Source of the DNA: Lyophyllum atratum
Taxonomy: Eukaryota > Basidiomycota > Agaricomycetes > Agaricales > Lyophyllaceae
NCBI GenBank assembly: GCA_014905825.1
Contig: JACGCN010000029.1
Coordinates: forward strand, 645,648-709,647
DNA: 64,000 bases
Direction: 5' to 3'
The translations under genes and the position numbers were made by a program. Positions 54,402-64,000 of the stretch are shown piece by piece. The notes beneath the pieces are model-generated. The model ran no database searches. It saw only the letters and a list, made by a program, of their open reading frames with translations, and was not told where the DNA came from. The first letter of the stretch is position 1. Each line of letters opens with the position of its first letter.

Positions 54402-56417
54402 ATGTCGACCTCTACTGCCTCCACTGCTGCTGTCCTCCGTCGTGCCCTCCGGAACCTTCGTGAGGATTATGATGCACTCATGGGCAAAGAAGGACCCGCC
54501 CCCCTCATTGGTACCGAGGATTCTGTACTCCAGGTGGCTACTTTTTGCAATAACGTGGCTATCTGGCGCGCTCGGGACCCATCGACGACTGAATTGGTCT
54601 GGGAAGACGAGGAACGAATGACCATCGAGATCGCGGGACTCATCCGTCAAGCGAAAGGCTATGACAACTCGGGAAGATTGGTCGAATGGGCAGACGAGGT
54701 GCGTCACGTTATTTCTTTTTCTCTACGTTTTTAACAACGGTTTCCACAGTTTATCGGGCGTGCTGAGGCTGCGGAGGAGGCTCGGGTGGCCGAGGAAGGG
54801 AGGATAGCCGAGGAGGAACGACAAGCTGAAGCGGCTCGGCAGGCTGAAGCGCTGCGGCAAGCGGAAGAAGCAAGGAAAGCGCGGGAGGAGAAACAGGCAG
54901 AGGCGGCGAGGAAAGCGCGGGAGGCGGAAGAGGAAGAAGAGGCGAGGAAAGCGCGGGAGGCGGAAGAGGAAGAAGAGGCGGCGAGGAAAGCGCGGGAGGC
55001 GGAAGAGGAAGAAGAGGCGACGAAAGCGCGAGAAGCGGACGAGGAGGAACAACGCGAGTCCCGGAAGATGGCAGAGGAAATCGCTGCGCGGGACAACGAG
55101 GACCAAGGCGGACAGGCGACGAGGCCAGGAGGGAAACGGCAGGAGGAGGCGGAAAGGGTAAAAGCGGGTCAGGCTAGGAAGAGAGCGGCAGACCGGGAGG
55201 TTCGGTTGGAGCGGATGAGAAGGCGGAGGGAAGAGGAGGAGATGGAGGCGGCGCTAGAACAAGTCGAGGCGTTAACGTTGGTGATCGAAGAGGACACCCC
55301 GGAACCAGCGGCATACGGCACCCCGGGATCCATGGGCCAGGACCGAGACTCGGCACCACCAGGGAACACTCTCGCCCACCCAACCGATATTAGCACCTCT
55401 CCCGAGGCGCCTAGGAAGCGAAAACGCGCCTCCTCGCCGGCTCCCTTTAGCGATGCTCAATCGTCGGAAGAGGAGGAAGAAGAGGAGGACGACAACCCGA
55501 GACCTAGAAAGCGGCAAGTCATGGACTCGGTCGTGATCCCGCGCAGGACCGCCTACATGACGGTAGGGAGCCATAGGCCCGCGCCTGCGGTAAACACTAC
55601 AACAGTAAGTCTTTCTCGCAATACGGTACCGCATTTATAATTGACTTTCACCTAGTGCGATGGATGTCGAAAAAGCGGTGCTATCTGCGGACTACGGACA
55701 CTTCGGGACGGCAGTATCGGTGCGTGCGTAAGTTGCAACACGCGGAAGATGCGATGCAGCCTCCCGATTGTCGTGCGGAAGGACCAGCAACCGTCGAGAG
55801 TACCGAAGAAGAAAGGAAAGGGCAGAGGAAAGGCGAGGGCGACGAGCAAAGGAAAAGGAAAAGGGAAGGCAAAGGCCGAGGTGGAAACCGATATCGATAA
55901 CTCGGGAGACGATTTCGAGTCCGACCGAGACAGCGAACGAGGGCGGAAGGCTGCACTGCGGGTAAGAGAACCCGATGCGACCTTCTACGGTCCAAAAGGC
56001 TGGATGCCGACAATCTACGACCCTCGCACGAGTCAACCAGTTCCGCGACCGATTCCAGGACCGTCGCAGATTCCGTTTCCACCTCGACCAACGGGCCCAA
56101 TGGCTCCCGTGAACCGCGGAATCATCTGTTTCCTTCATCCCGGCACGTATTCTCGAGTGCCACAGTACAACGACGTACTTCTCGATCACGAGCACGCTCG
56201 GCTGTGCATGGAGGACGCGGAAAAGCGAATCCGGGAAGCCCAGGTGCAGCTCGAGAACAGTTCCTTGTTGTTGCATACCTTCGAGGATAGGTACGACAGC
56301 GCACTTAAGACATACGAAGCGACTTTGGCGATGTTGACGAACTGGAAGAATCCGAGGTTGGGGGAGGACGATTCAGAGGATGAGGAGGAGGAAGAGGAAG
56401 TTGACGGGGAAGAGTGA
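54402..56417 (+). CDS. Coiled-coil protein with Zn(II)2Cys6-like cluster
   Basis: Three exons: 54402-54698, 54750-55604, 55656-56417; 637 aa. The N-terminal ~100 residues are helical. Residues ~105-230 are a long Glu/Ala/Arg-rich coiled coil with repeated KAREAEEEEEA units. An acidic region and a basic stretch (PRKRKR) follow. Residues 385-418 form C-x2-C-x6-C-x12-C-x2-C-x6-C, which fits the spacing of the fungal binuclear zinc cluster, followed by Lys/Gly-rich and Pro-rich parts and a C-terminal coiled coil ending in an acidic tail. An internal position for the cluster is unusual for classical transcription factors, where it is near the N-terminus. Possible DNA-binding or transposon-related structural protein; function not established. 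Confidence 0.6.
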
Positions 56418-56732
56418 ACTCGGCGGAAAGGGAACGGCGGTAGCAAACGGAAGGCGGAAGGCTGTGTCTCAGGGCCTCGGTATAGATGTATATAATGTAT
56501 TGTGGTCGTAATTTTCTTGAAGTCATCTCGTTGAAATTCAGTGTGACAATTTGAAGGGGAAGAAAATGGAAGGAGTGAGGAAAAATCGATAAAGGGTTAG
56601 GGGTTGCTCAGAACCCTTCATTGCCAGAAAAACCCTTAAGAGTTGCGCAATGGACATGCGGCTTTATAACGGAATGGTAAGTTGGGTGCGGAATGGAAAG
56701 TCGTAATGGGAAGCGTGAAGAAAAGGTCATTT

Positions 56733-56927
56733 TCAATCAGAATCGGATTCGGAATCCGCGTCGGGACCAATTTCTGGTAAATCGTCGTCGTCAAGTAAGT
56801 CGGTTTCTTCCATATCTCGTAATCGGTGAGTGTCGATGTCCATCGCATTTTCGGGAAGGGGAATGGAGCGTCGTGGTAAGGGAGGAATCAGTCGAAATGC
56901 CGCCCTGGTCACATGTAAACAGTACAA
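56733..56927 (-). pseudogene. Minus-strand coding fragment with acidic C-terminus
   Basis: Open frame ending in an acidic tail (DDDDLPEIGPDADSESDSD). The segment containing FRLIP, RRSI and PLPENAMDIDT is repeated at 58349-58437, where it stops at LE copy 3. No start, upstream exon or known domain was found, so I treat it as a gene remnant or last exon. Confidence 0.3.
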
Positions 56928-56995
56928 ATATCTTGTTCAACGTCTAGTCAAAACATCGTACTCCACCGTAATTCACCGTAATTCACCGTAGTGCC

Positions 56996-57080
56996 AAGTT
57001 CCGTCCCGCATTTTCGCATACCGAACCACAAAGTTCGTTCTTGTTGCCGAGTCCCATCCCGCATTTTCGCATACCGAGGC
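56996..57080. repeat. Short direct repeat TCCCGCATTTTCGCATACCG
   Basis: TCCCGCATTTTCGCATACCG occurs twice, about 53 bp apart, and an inverted related word lies near 53210. A 68-codon plus-strand frame over this region has no other support. Confidence 0.6.
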
Positions 57081-57477
57081 CCTCGGTCCCCGTCCGGTGT
57101 CGTAATCGTCGTATCGCCTCCATCGTCACGGACATTCGGTCTGTAGAGCCATTATCGTCACTTCGCTCTAAGGCCCCTCTCTACCCAATCCTTTCCAAGT
57201 CTAAGTTCAACTCGGATTTCGCTCTGACTGTAGGTGCCATCGTATGAGACAGTGTTAGAATCCCAGTGCATTGTAGTCGATCCTTGGCCCTTTTGGGTTG
57301 GGGTGAACGGAGCATTTGAATTGTTAGCTAGATGTGTTCGGAGTTAGATATTTAATTGTAAGTTTCCAATTTTCGTTTCACACCGCACTCACAATCTCCA
57401 TACCACACGCTGGATTTATTGAAGTTCCATCCGCTCGAAACATGCATACAGATTCCAATCCGTTCCTTCCGATATGC

Positions 57478-57972
57478 CTACGCCCAACAAACTGACAAAG
57501 GCGTGATTAGGCCGGAGTCGAAGACATCAGATAAAAAGAACCACTTACCTCGGCCTACCAACAGTCCCGAATCCCTACAATGATTCGCTGACCCCTCTCG
57601 TATCCAGCCTTCGTTCGCGTTCTTCTGTACGAAACGCACGCGCCATCCGCGATCCAGACCGACTGCAGGGCTCTCAAGACTTGTAGAGGTAGAAATAGCC
57701 ACACTTACTTTGGGTAATTTTCCTATGCCCATGGCCCTTAGCTCGCGCCTGTGCGCGCGCGCTCCCGCCTTCCTCCAGCGATACCCAATGAAAACGCCAG
57801 GTTCCCGCTTCGACCCCAATCTGATTCGCACCGGTGTTCCGCGCTGCAAAAACCGTGAGGCTGCGTAGTACAAAGGACGAGTCAACTTTACTGATAAACG
57901 GCGTTCGATCGGTACTTGTATTAGAGGGAACCCTTCGCGATCCGCGCGTCTTGGCTTTGGAATGAGCGGCAT
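57478..57972 (-). CDS. Hypothetical protein, doubtful
   Basis: A 164-codon minus-strand frame starting MPLIPKPRRADREG. It is Arg-rich with no recognised domain. A possible GTAAGT...CAG intron lies inside (donor after GIGKLPK), and a second GTAAGT follows GLLVGRG, so the true gene, if any, may be spliced differently. No paralogue in the window. Confidence 0.25.
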   Translation of the reverse strand: MPLIPKPRRADREGFPLIQVPIERRLSVKLTRPLYYAASRFLQRGTPVRIRLGSKREPGVFIGYRWRKAGARAHRRELRAMGIGKLPKVSVAISTSTSLESPAVGLDRGWRVRFVQKNANEGWIREGSANHCRDSGLLVGRGKWFFLSDVFDSGLITPLSVCWA

Positions 57973-57980
57973 GTGAAGAT

Positions 57981-58275
57981 GAAGGTCGGGATGAGGGCGC
58001 TGGTACCGTCGAGTATTGAACGAAGATCCAGAATAACGATTTGCTGCAAACGTTACTAACCTTGAGTGGTGATAGCGGAAGGTTAGGATGAGGGCGCTGG
58101 TACCGTCGAGTATTGAACGAAGATCAGAATAACGACTTGCTGCAAACGTTACAAACCTTGAGCGGAAGAAATCAAAACCGAGCTTAGGAAAGACGAAGAG
58201 AGAACTCGTTAAAGTTGATTGGTGGAATAGTCGTTGAACTCGTTAAAGTTGATTGGTGGAATAGTCGTTGACGAC
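57981..58275. repeat. ~98-bp direct duplication and 34-bp tandem duplication
   Basis: The segment with ATGAGGGCGCTGGTACCGTC occurs at 57981 and about 58079 with few changes. GAACTCGTTAAAGTTGATTG occurs at 58202 and 58236 as a perfect 34-bp tandem pair. Confidence 0.85.
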
Positions 58276-58348
58276 ACAACGTCCATGTATTAAATTCCAT
58301 ATATATGTGAGAGGGCAAAGTAAGTGCTGCTAGTAATTTAAGTATACG

Positions 58349-58437
58349 GTAAGTGTCGATGTCCATCGCATTTTCGGGAAGGGCAATGGAGCGTCGTGAA
58401 AAGTAAGGAATCAGTCGAAATGCCCCCCTGGTCACAT
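58349..58437. pseudogene. Partial copy of the 56733 remnant, interrupted by LE copy 3
   Basis: Matches 56827-56915 (ATGTCCATCGCATTTTCGGG to CTGGTCACAT) and then switches to the LE. The intact counterpart continues CACATGTAAAC, so this pair serves as a filled/empty site comparison. Confidence 0.7.
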
Positions 58438-58625
58438 TATACCGTCCTGTATAAGAGTACTCTTATATACAAATATCAAAATTTTGGGGATGTTAGGGGT
58501 CCAAAAGAGAGGTTATATATGTACCAATGAACCTTTAAAAAAGCTAAGAAATCGGCGGTCCGGTTGTGGAGAAAAAGAAGGGTAAAGTTGCGTGCTCCTG
58601 GAAGTAAATAAGTCACGTGACGTTG
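58438..58625 (+). mobile_element. LE terminal sequence, copy 3
   Basis: Third ~99% identical copy with the 18-bp palindrome, followed by the GTCACGTGAC module and an AGGTGCGA array. No gene block like A or B follows within the window. Confidence 0.6.
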
Positions 58626-58689
58626 ACCGTCATTTACCGTAATGCTTGGTGTGAACCGTCCTTCACCATGATTGAGGTGAAAAGTGGAA

Positions 58690-59103
58690 ACCCAGGTGCG
58701 AAACCAGGTGCGACGGATAACCCAGGTGCAAAAACAGGTGCGAGAGGAGGTGCCACGGATGAGGGGAGGTGCCACGGGAGGTGCGAATGGTACAAGGGGA
58801 GGTGCGGAACCAGGTGCGTCGGATAAACCAGGTGCCAGACCAGGTGCGACGGATAACCCAGGTGCGAGACCAGGTGCGACGGGAGGTGCGAATGGTACAA
58901 GGGGAGGTGCGGAACCAGGTGCGTCGGATAACCCAGGTGCGAGACCAGGTGCGACGGGAGGTGCGAATGGTACAAGGGGAGGAGCGGAACCAGGTGCGAC
59001 GCATAACCCAGGTGCGACGGATGAGACCAGGTGCGAGAGGAGGTGCGACGGATGAGGGGAGGTGCGACGGGAGGTGCGAATGGTACAAGGGGAGGTGTGG
59101 AAC
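58690..59103. repeat. AGGTGCGA minisatellite, array 7
   Basis: Same family and same starting order as at 31690 (GGATAACCCAGGTGC, then GTACAAGGGGAGGTGCGGAACC). It ends abruptly at GGTGTGGAACC before an unrelated GC-rich hairpin cluster. Confidence 0.9.
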
Positions 59104-59116
59104 CTACCTATATTCT

Positions 59117-59225
59117 TCCTTCCCTGTGCCGCACAGGGAAGCACCCACCGCACCGCGCAGCGGTGCACCCTCCACGGCCTCGGGGAGGGGGAACCGTCTG
59201 CGGTTCCGCTTGCACCGCGGGGAAC
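59117..59225. repeat. Cluster of small GC-rich perfect hairpins
   Basis: Within ~100 bp: CCCTGTG-CCG-CACAGGG, GCACCGC-GCA-GCGGTGC, CCTC-GGG-GAGG and GGAACCG-TCTG-CGGTTCC. Such serial mini-hairpins resemble GC clusters or double-hairpin elements known from fungal mitochondrial DNA, but this is nuclear-type context. Confidence 0.6.
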
Positions 59226-59881
59226 CGCGAAGAAATGAGCCCGCTAGACGTCGTTCTTTATGGCGACGACCTCCGTGCGAATCTTTCGTCTAAACGGCAA
59301 GCCGCGTTCTTTTTGGGTAGAGGCGTTTTAGGTGGGGGGTGTGGACTCTGCGAATGTGGTACCGGTCGGGTGGTCGGCCGCCGCCGTCATCGTCGTCGGC
59401 GACGTCGATTTTTTTCTTCTCAGTTTTGAGCTTCAAAGGTAACGGAGCGCAGGCAAGAGAGGTCGCTTGTTGGTTCTGTGTTCGCAGTGGTGTGGTAGGC
59501 CACCGCCGCCGCCGTTGTCGACAGCGACAACCATTTTTTTGTTTTCTGATTTTTAAAGGTCACTTATCGCAGGCAAGGGAGGTCGCTTGTTGGGTATGTG
59601 TTTGAGGTGGGTCGTCGTCGTCGTCGGCGGCGATGGGGACAGCCAATTTGTGAAATTTTCAGGTTTTGCGCAGGCGGTCAATGAGGCGGGTGCTGCGTGT
59701 GATGTGGACGGTCGACCATGTCGTCGACAACAATGCCGGGGCAATTTGTGTAATTGTAAACTTCCGATTTGCGACTTGATTCAGCGCTTCGGTTGCACAT
59801 GTTACAGTCGTTGGCGACGAGTACCGCAGAAACAATTTGATTTTGATATTTTTCTTTGGGCGGGCAGCCGGTTTGCTTCGT
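59226..59881. other. GTC/GCC-rich spacer with ~120-bp duplication
   Basis: CGCAGGCAAGAGAGGTCGCT (59448) and CGCAGGCAAGGGAGGTCGCT (59569) mark a diverged duplication. Triplet-rich GTCGTCGTC and GCCGCCGCC runs open frames without any domain. No gene assigned. Confidence 0.5.
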
Positions 59882-61410
59882 GATCTGGAATGGGTCGTTC
59901 GTCTTACTAAGCATTTTGAATCTGGAATGGGTCGTTCGTCTGACTAAGCATTTTGATCGGTCTTTTCAGCCAAGTATTTCGGCCCCCCCGTGCTCCGCAC
60001 CCCCCAGCGCCTTGTCGTTGCTCCGTCTTGGGGGGGCCCTGCTGTTGTCGGCGTCGCCAACATCCACGGTGTCAATATCATTATCTCTGACTCCAACCTC
60101 AATTGGTAGCAGTCATTTCCTTCTCGCTCTGTGGCCAGGGGTCTCTTTATATTTTTCTGAAAATGTTGGCGTCGTTGTTGGCGACGGTGTCGGCGACAGC
60201 ATTTTGTTTTCGCGTGCATTTGATGCAAGGACACTTCAGGATGCGCGCATTGCGATCTCATGACCCATTTTCATGTTTTGCGCCAGTGGTTTGGCGGGGA
60301 GGCAGTGGGTTTGCTTGTGATCTGGAATGGGTCGTTCGTCTTACTAAGCATTTTGATCGGTCTTTTCAGCCCAGTATTTCGGCCCCCCGTGCTCCGCACC
60401 CCCCAGCGCCTTGTCGTTGCTCCGTCTTGGGGGGGACCTGCTGTCGTCGGCGTCGCCAACATCCACGGTGTCAATATCATTATCTCTGACTCCAACCTCA
60501 ATTGGTAGCAGTCATTTCCTTCTCGCTCTGTGGCCAGGGGTCTCTTTATATTTTTCTGAAAATGTTGGCGTCGTTGTTGGCGACGGTGTCGGCGACAGCA
60601 TTTTTGTTTTCGCGTGCATTTGATGCAAGGACACTTCAGGATGCGCGCATTGCGATCTCATGACCCATTTTCATGTTTTGCGCCAGTGGTTTGGCGGGGA
60701 GGCAGTGGGTTTGCTTGTGATCTGGAATGGGTCGTTCGTCTGACTAAGCATTTTGATCGGTCTTTTCACCCCAGTATTTCGGCCCCCCGTGCTCCGCACC
60801 CCCCCGCGCCTTGTCGTTGCTCCGTCTTGGGGGGGACCTGCTGTCGTCGGCGTCGCCAACATCCACGGTGTCAATATCATTATCTCTGACTCCAACCGCA
60901 ATTGGTAGCAGTCATTTCCTTCTCGCTCTGTGGCCAGGGGTCTCTTTATATTTTTCTGAAAATGTTGGCATCGTTGTCGGCGACGGTGTCGGCGACAGCA
61001 TTTTTGTTTTCGCGTGCATTTGATGCAATGACACTTCAGGATGCGCGCATTGCGATCTCATGATCCATTTTCATGTTTTGCGCCAGTGGTTTGGCGGGGA
61101 GGCAGTGGGTTTGCTTGTGATCTGGAATGGGTCGTTCGTCTTACTAAGCATTTTGATCGGTCTTTTCAGCCCAGTATTTCGGCCCCCCGTGCTCCGCACC
61201 CCCCAGCGCCTTGTCGTTGCTGCGACAGCATTTTTGTTTTCGCGTGCATTTGATGCAAGGACACTTCAGGATGCGCGCATTGCGATCTCATGACCCATTT
61301 TCATGTTTTGCGCCAGTGGTTTGGCGGGGAGGCAGTGGGTTTGCTTGTGATCTGGAATGGGTCGTTCGTCTGACTAAGCATTTTGATCGGTCTTTTCACC
61401 CCAGTATTTC
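59882..61410. repeat. 400-bp satellite, about four units
   Basis: TCTGGAATGGGTCGTTCGTC recurs at 59921, 60321, 60721, 61121 and 61341. The first three periods are 400 bp and the fourth is 220 bp owing to an internal deletion of about 180 bp. Fragments lie at 63657-63720 and 63963-64000, so the family extends rightwards. Frames of 70-130 codons repeat with the unit and are not taken as genes. Confidence 0.9.
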
Positions 61411-61792
61411 CGCCGCGTTTGGGGCGCCTTTCGTCATCGGTGTCGGCGGCGATGGCGGCGCACATATTAACAATTTCTGATGCGAAACGTAATCGATAGC
61501 AGTCCGCTCTCTTTGCATGTCATCCCAATAGTACACAGTCTCCGCTGTTTCCCCTGAGGACATGATGCAACAATGCAACCTGACAGGGTCGCGGTAGATG
61601 CCACGGACACATCACGGAGACAACACGTACATCAATGCCCGTCTCCAAAGAGTCCAGCTCATATCAGGTAAGGCGTTTCCGTATATATTGTCTGCCATCA
61701 GGGTTCGCCGATCATATGCTGACTGCTATATATATGTATGGGGATGACCTGACAAACTGCTCCGCCATTTTCCAAATCGCTTCCCTCATCCC
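61411..61792. other. Spacer upstream of the F-box-like gene
   Basis: No repeat or coding feature recognised except a TATATATATG run near 61727 that may be part of the promoter of the next gene. Confidence 0.4.
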
Positions 61793-63175
61793 ATGCAACC
61801 CACATTTCCCCCGGAGCTCATCCATGAAGTCGTACATCATTGCGAGCGTACCCAGTGGCGCGAGTTGAGGTTCGTCTCCCCAGCATTTAGAGGGGTGGTG
61901 GACGCCGTATTCTATGACTCAGTGGAGTTGAACACGAAGGAATCGGAGTTCGACCCAAATGGGTGGCCGTTCGTAGAGAATAGAGAGCTGACACTGCTCT
62001 CGGTAAATCGTCACATCCCGCCCCTTGTGAGGAGAGCGAAGTTCAACGTCCCGGATGACCCGTCTCGGCTCATGGACCCGGCTGTCCGGCGCCTTGCAGC
62101 ATTCTCGGGTGTCACCGAGGTCAGCATCATCGGCGAGGGCTGGGGGTGCGTCATAGCAGAACCATTCTTCAGGGAGCTGTTGAGGGCGGCGAATCTGGTG
62201 AGGGTGGACCTGGTCAACCTCGACATACCGCTGGATATTTTGCTTGGCTGTACACAGCTTAAGCACCTGGCTCTCGACTTCGCCAGGGTAACAGAGGCAA
62301 CGGAGCAGCCGGACGTTCATCAGCCATGGAGCGGCCTGGACGAGCTGTTCCTCTTCAATAGCCGGCCCACGATGGAACTGGAGAACGCGCTTAGGGTGGG
62401 GTCGGGCGTCAGGGAGTTGAGGACCTTAGGCTGTCCAGTAGGGGAGTGCAACCGTCTGGTCGACATCTTGAAGGGATCGCTGAGAAGCCTAGAGATCACA
62501 AAGCTGCATGAAGACGGTGAAGTACCCATCTCTTGTGTATTTGGTGCTTGGGCTGACTGTTCGACTGTTCAAGCGTCGAGTCTGGAGATCAATGGGGCCA
62601 CGCTCCTTGAGGATCTGCGCCTTGGTTTCGTGGATTCGCGTAGCTGGGAGAGCATCCCAGCCATTCTTGAGGACATCGGTCGCCTTCCGGATTTGCGTAA
62701 GGTCGAGATAAGGGCCGGGCATGAGCACAATGCGACGGAGGAGGACCTGGAGGACGCGGAGGACGCGGAGGACTCGGAGCACTCGGAGGACCCGAATCCG
62801 TGGCGAAGGGTCGACGATGTGATGTTCACCCACGAGAACGAACCGACTCTGAAGATCGTGGTAATTGGCGAGCCGGAAACAGCTACGTACATCAAGAACC
62901 ACATGCCACAACTCGATGGGCAGGGACGGCTTGAAGTCAGACGAGTGCAATACATTTTCAGGGTCGAGGATTATGTGAGACTTGTTGGATTGTGCTCGTC
63001 GACGGCATTTGACCAAGGTTCATGCAGGAAAATCACTTTCGGCCGTTCCGCCTTTGACGATGTCAGCGCCCTCATTCGCTTTCACTTACCCAACCACTTT
63101 CGTTTTTCTTGCGCTTCCGAGAGAAATTGTAACACGAGCTATGAATATATTTTATCACTGCGAATAAACGGGTGA
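61793..63175 (+). CDS. F-box-like protein with leucine-rich C-terminal part
   Basis: Single open frame of 460 aa. Residues 1-50 (FPPELIHEVVHHC ... LRFVSPAFRGVVDAVFYDSVEL) fit the F-box-like start typical of basidiomycete F-box proteins, which act as substrate adaptors of SCF ubiquitin ligases. The middle has irregular leucine-rich repeats (LKHLALDF, LRSLEITKL, LEDLRLGF). An acidic tandem of EDAED/SEHSED units lies around residues 317-335. A 57-nt stop-free segment at 62517-62573 has donor, CTGAC branch site and acceptor, so an in-frame intron is possible. The C-terminus after ~residue 420 is less convincing. No connection to the A/B blocks is evident. Confidence 0.6.
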   Translation: MQPTFPPELIHEVVHHCERTQWRELRFVSPAFRGVVDAVFYDSVELNTKESEFDPNGWPFVENRELTLLSVNRHIPPLVRRAKFNVPDDPSRLMDPAVRRLAAFSGVTEVSIIGEGWGCVIAEPFFRELLRAANLVRVDLVNLDIPLDILLGCTQLKHLALDFARVTEATEQPDVHQPWSGLDELFLFNSRPTMELENALRVGSGVRELRTLGCPVGECNRLVDILKGSLRSLEITKLHEDGEVPISCVFGAWADCSTVQASSLEINGATLLEDLRLGFVDSRSWESIPAILEDIGRLPDLRKVEIRAGHEHNATEEDLEDAEDAEDSEHSEDPNPWRRVDDVMFTHENEPTLKIVVIGEPETATYIKNHMPQLDGQGRLEVRRVQYIFRVEDYVRLVGLCSSTAFDQGSCRKITFGRSAFDDVSALIRFHLPNHFRFSCASERNCNTSYEYILSLRING

Positions 63176-63234
63176 CAACCGATAAGGACCTTTGTGCTAG
63201 GAGTGAGAATTGGATGAGGAGGGACGGGTGGACG

Positions 63235-63535
63235 CCTTCAACGGAGCCAGATCCCTGGACTTGTTCCTGCAATTCAGTCACCGCAACATGTTGAACAACC
63301 GGTGCAGGGGACCCTGTCTAAGCGCTAGTCGCTAGTAGGCAAAAATTATAACCCTGGTTACGGCACTGGATCGGACGCCGCAGGGGACCCTGTCTAAGCG
63401 CTAGTCGCTAGTAGGCAAAAATTATAACCCTGGTTACGGCACTGGATCGGACGCCTGCAACGGAGCCCGATCCCTGGACTTGTTCCTGCAATTCAATCAC
63501 GGCAACATGTTGAAGAACCGGTGCAGGGGACCCCT
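63235..63535. repeat. Nested tandem duplications
   Basis: GCAGGGGACCCTGTCTAAGC with ~75 bp following occurs at 63305 and 63380. A longer segment with GATCCCTGGACTTGTTCCTG occurs at 63248 and 63469. GGGGACCC and CTAAGCGCTAG are small palindromes inside. Confidence 0.8.
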
Positions 63536-63656
63536 ACTTCACCACCGCTATTCGTCGCGGACGAGCACTGATATAATCCGCGGGCAGTAGGAGACAGGAG
63601 ACGGGTTCCCTGTTCGTCGTGGACGTCAGGCATGGTAGATGGCAGCAAGCAGGTCG

Positions 63657-64000
63657 TATCTGGAAAGGGGAGTTCGTCTGACTAAGCATTTTGATCGGTC
63701 TTTTCACCCAAGTATTACTCCGCACCCCGCACCCCCTCCTCATTGCTCCGCAGTTCGCGGGCCTTCGGTCGCCGGCGTACAGCGCGCGGCTGTCGTTGGC
63801 GACATCGGAAAGCTAGGTTAGGGGAGTCAGCGACAACTCTTGGCTTTCGCAGACACACCACGCTCATCGGAGGCGGTCCCGGTTTCGGGACGCGCAGTCA
63901 CTGTGAGTGGTGTGCGCGCGAGGTGCAGGAGGATGGACCGAAACAAAATTTCACTCTTGTGGTATGACAAAGCGCTTTGATCAGTCTTTTCACCCAGGAA
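63657..64000. repeat. Diverged 400-bp satellite fragments
   Basis: GCATTTTGATCGGTCTTTTC at 63686 and a changed form (GCTTTGATCAGTCTTTTCACC) at 63972 match part of the 59882-61410 unit. The window ends within the second. The sequence between them shows no gene. Confidence 0.6.

Noticed and set aside
57041..57247. 68-codon plus-strand frame
   Set aside because: Covers short direct repeats, with no homology or splice context.
13394..58625. LE as a Helitron 3' end
   Set aside because: A hairpin lies ~12 bp from the edge and the flank is AT, but the reverse-complement terminus ends in GGTATA rather than CTRR and no Rep/helicase gene is present. Class left open.
60103..61480. Frames of 70-130 codons in the 400-bp satellite
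   Set aside because: They recur with the unit and change frame between copies; no domain.

Overview
The window looks like nuclear DNA of a filamentous fungus, most likely a basidiomycete (Agaricomycetes). The genes are dense and carry many 47-85 nt GT-AG introns. TET/JBP-like dioxygenase, BAH-PHD and Ulp1-family genes are expanded together, a combination known from mushroom-forming fungi. No species is claimed. All exon models were read by eye: every junction keeps frame, and paralogous copies inside the window share intron positions and phases. LAYOUT: 1-13393 is a near-perfect tandem array of a 592-bp satellite (about 22.5 units). It is cut at 13394 by a terminal sequence ('LE', about 190 bp, starting TATACCGTCC) that recurs at 31445 and 58438. 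Each LE leads into irregular AGGTGCGA minisatellites, interspersed at the first two loci with tRNA-like elements. Two paralogous gene blocks follow. Block A (16629-29673) and block B (34696-48626) have the same five genes in the same order and orientation: (1) Cys/His-rich N-terminus plus ATP-grasp-like C-terminus, +; (2) TET/JBP-like 2-oxoglutarate/Fe(II) dioxygenase, -; (3) acidic/helical protein, +; (4) BAH-PHD protein, +; (5) 1.6-1.7 k-residue protein with RS-rich N-terminus and Ulp1 (C48) protease domain, +. All ten genes can be read as intact. A third, divergent copy of gene 1 follows block B (48987-51262). After it come a small proline-rich gene, a 3'-tail fragment of gene 5, a coiled-coil/Zn2Cys6-like gene (54402-56417), a third LE with minisatellite (58438-59103), a 400-bp satellite (59882-61410), an F-box-like gene (61793-63175) and short tandem duplications. 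A 5'-truncated minus-strand gene (30507-31444) ends exactly at the second LE. HOW THE GENES MAY WORK TOGETHER (inference): a DNA-base oxidase, a chromatin reader, a SUMO/ubiquitin-like protease and an ATP-dependent ligase-like protein kept together through a block duplication suggest a chromatin or DNA-modification cassette, possibly carried by a large mobile or subtelomeric element. I found no transposase. Block B has lost about 41 codons of the ATP-grasp nucleotide-binding segment and has gained repeats in its intergenic spacers. The giant genes show a mosaic of nearly identical and strongly diverged segments, which points to gene conversion.
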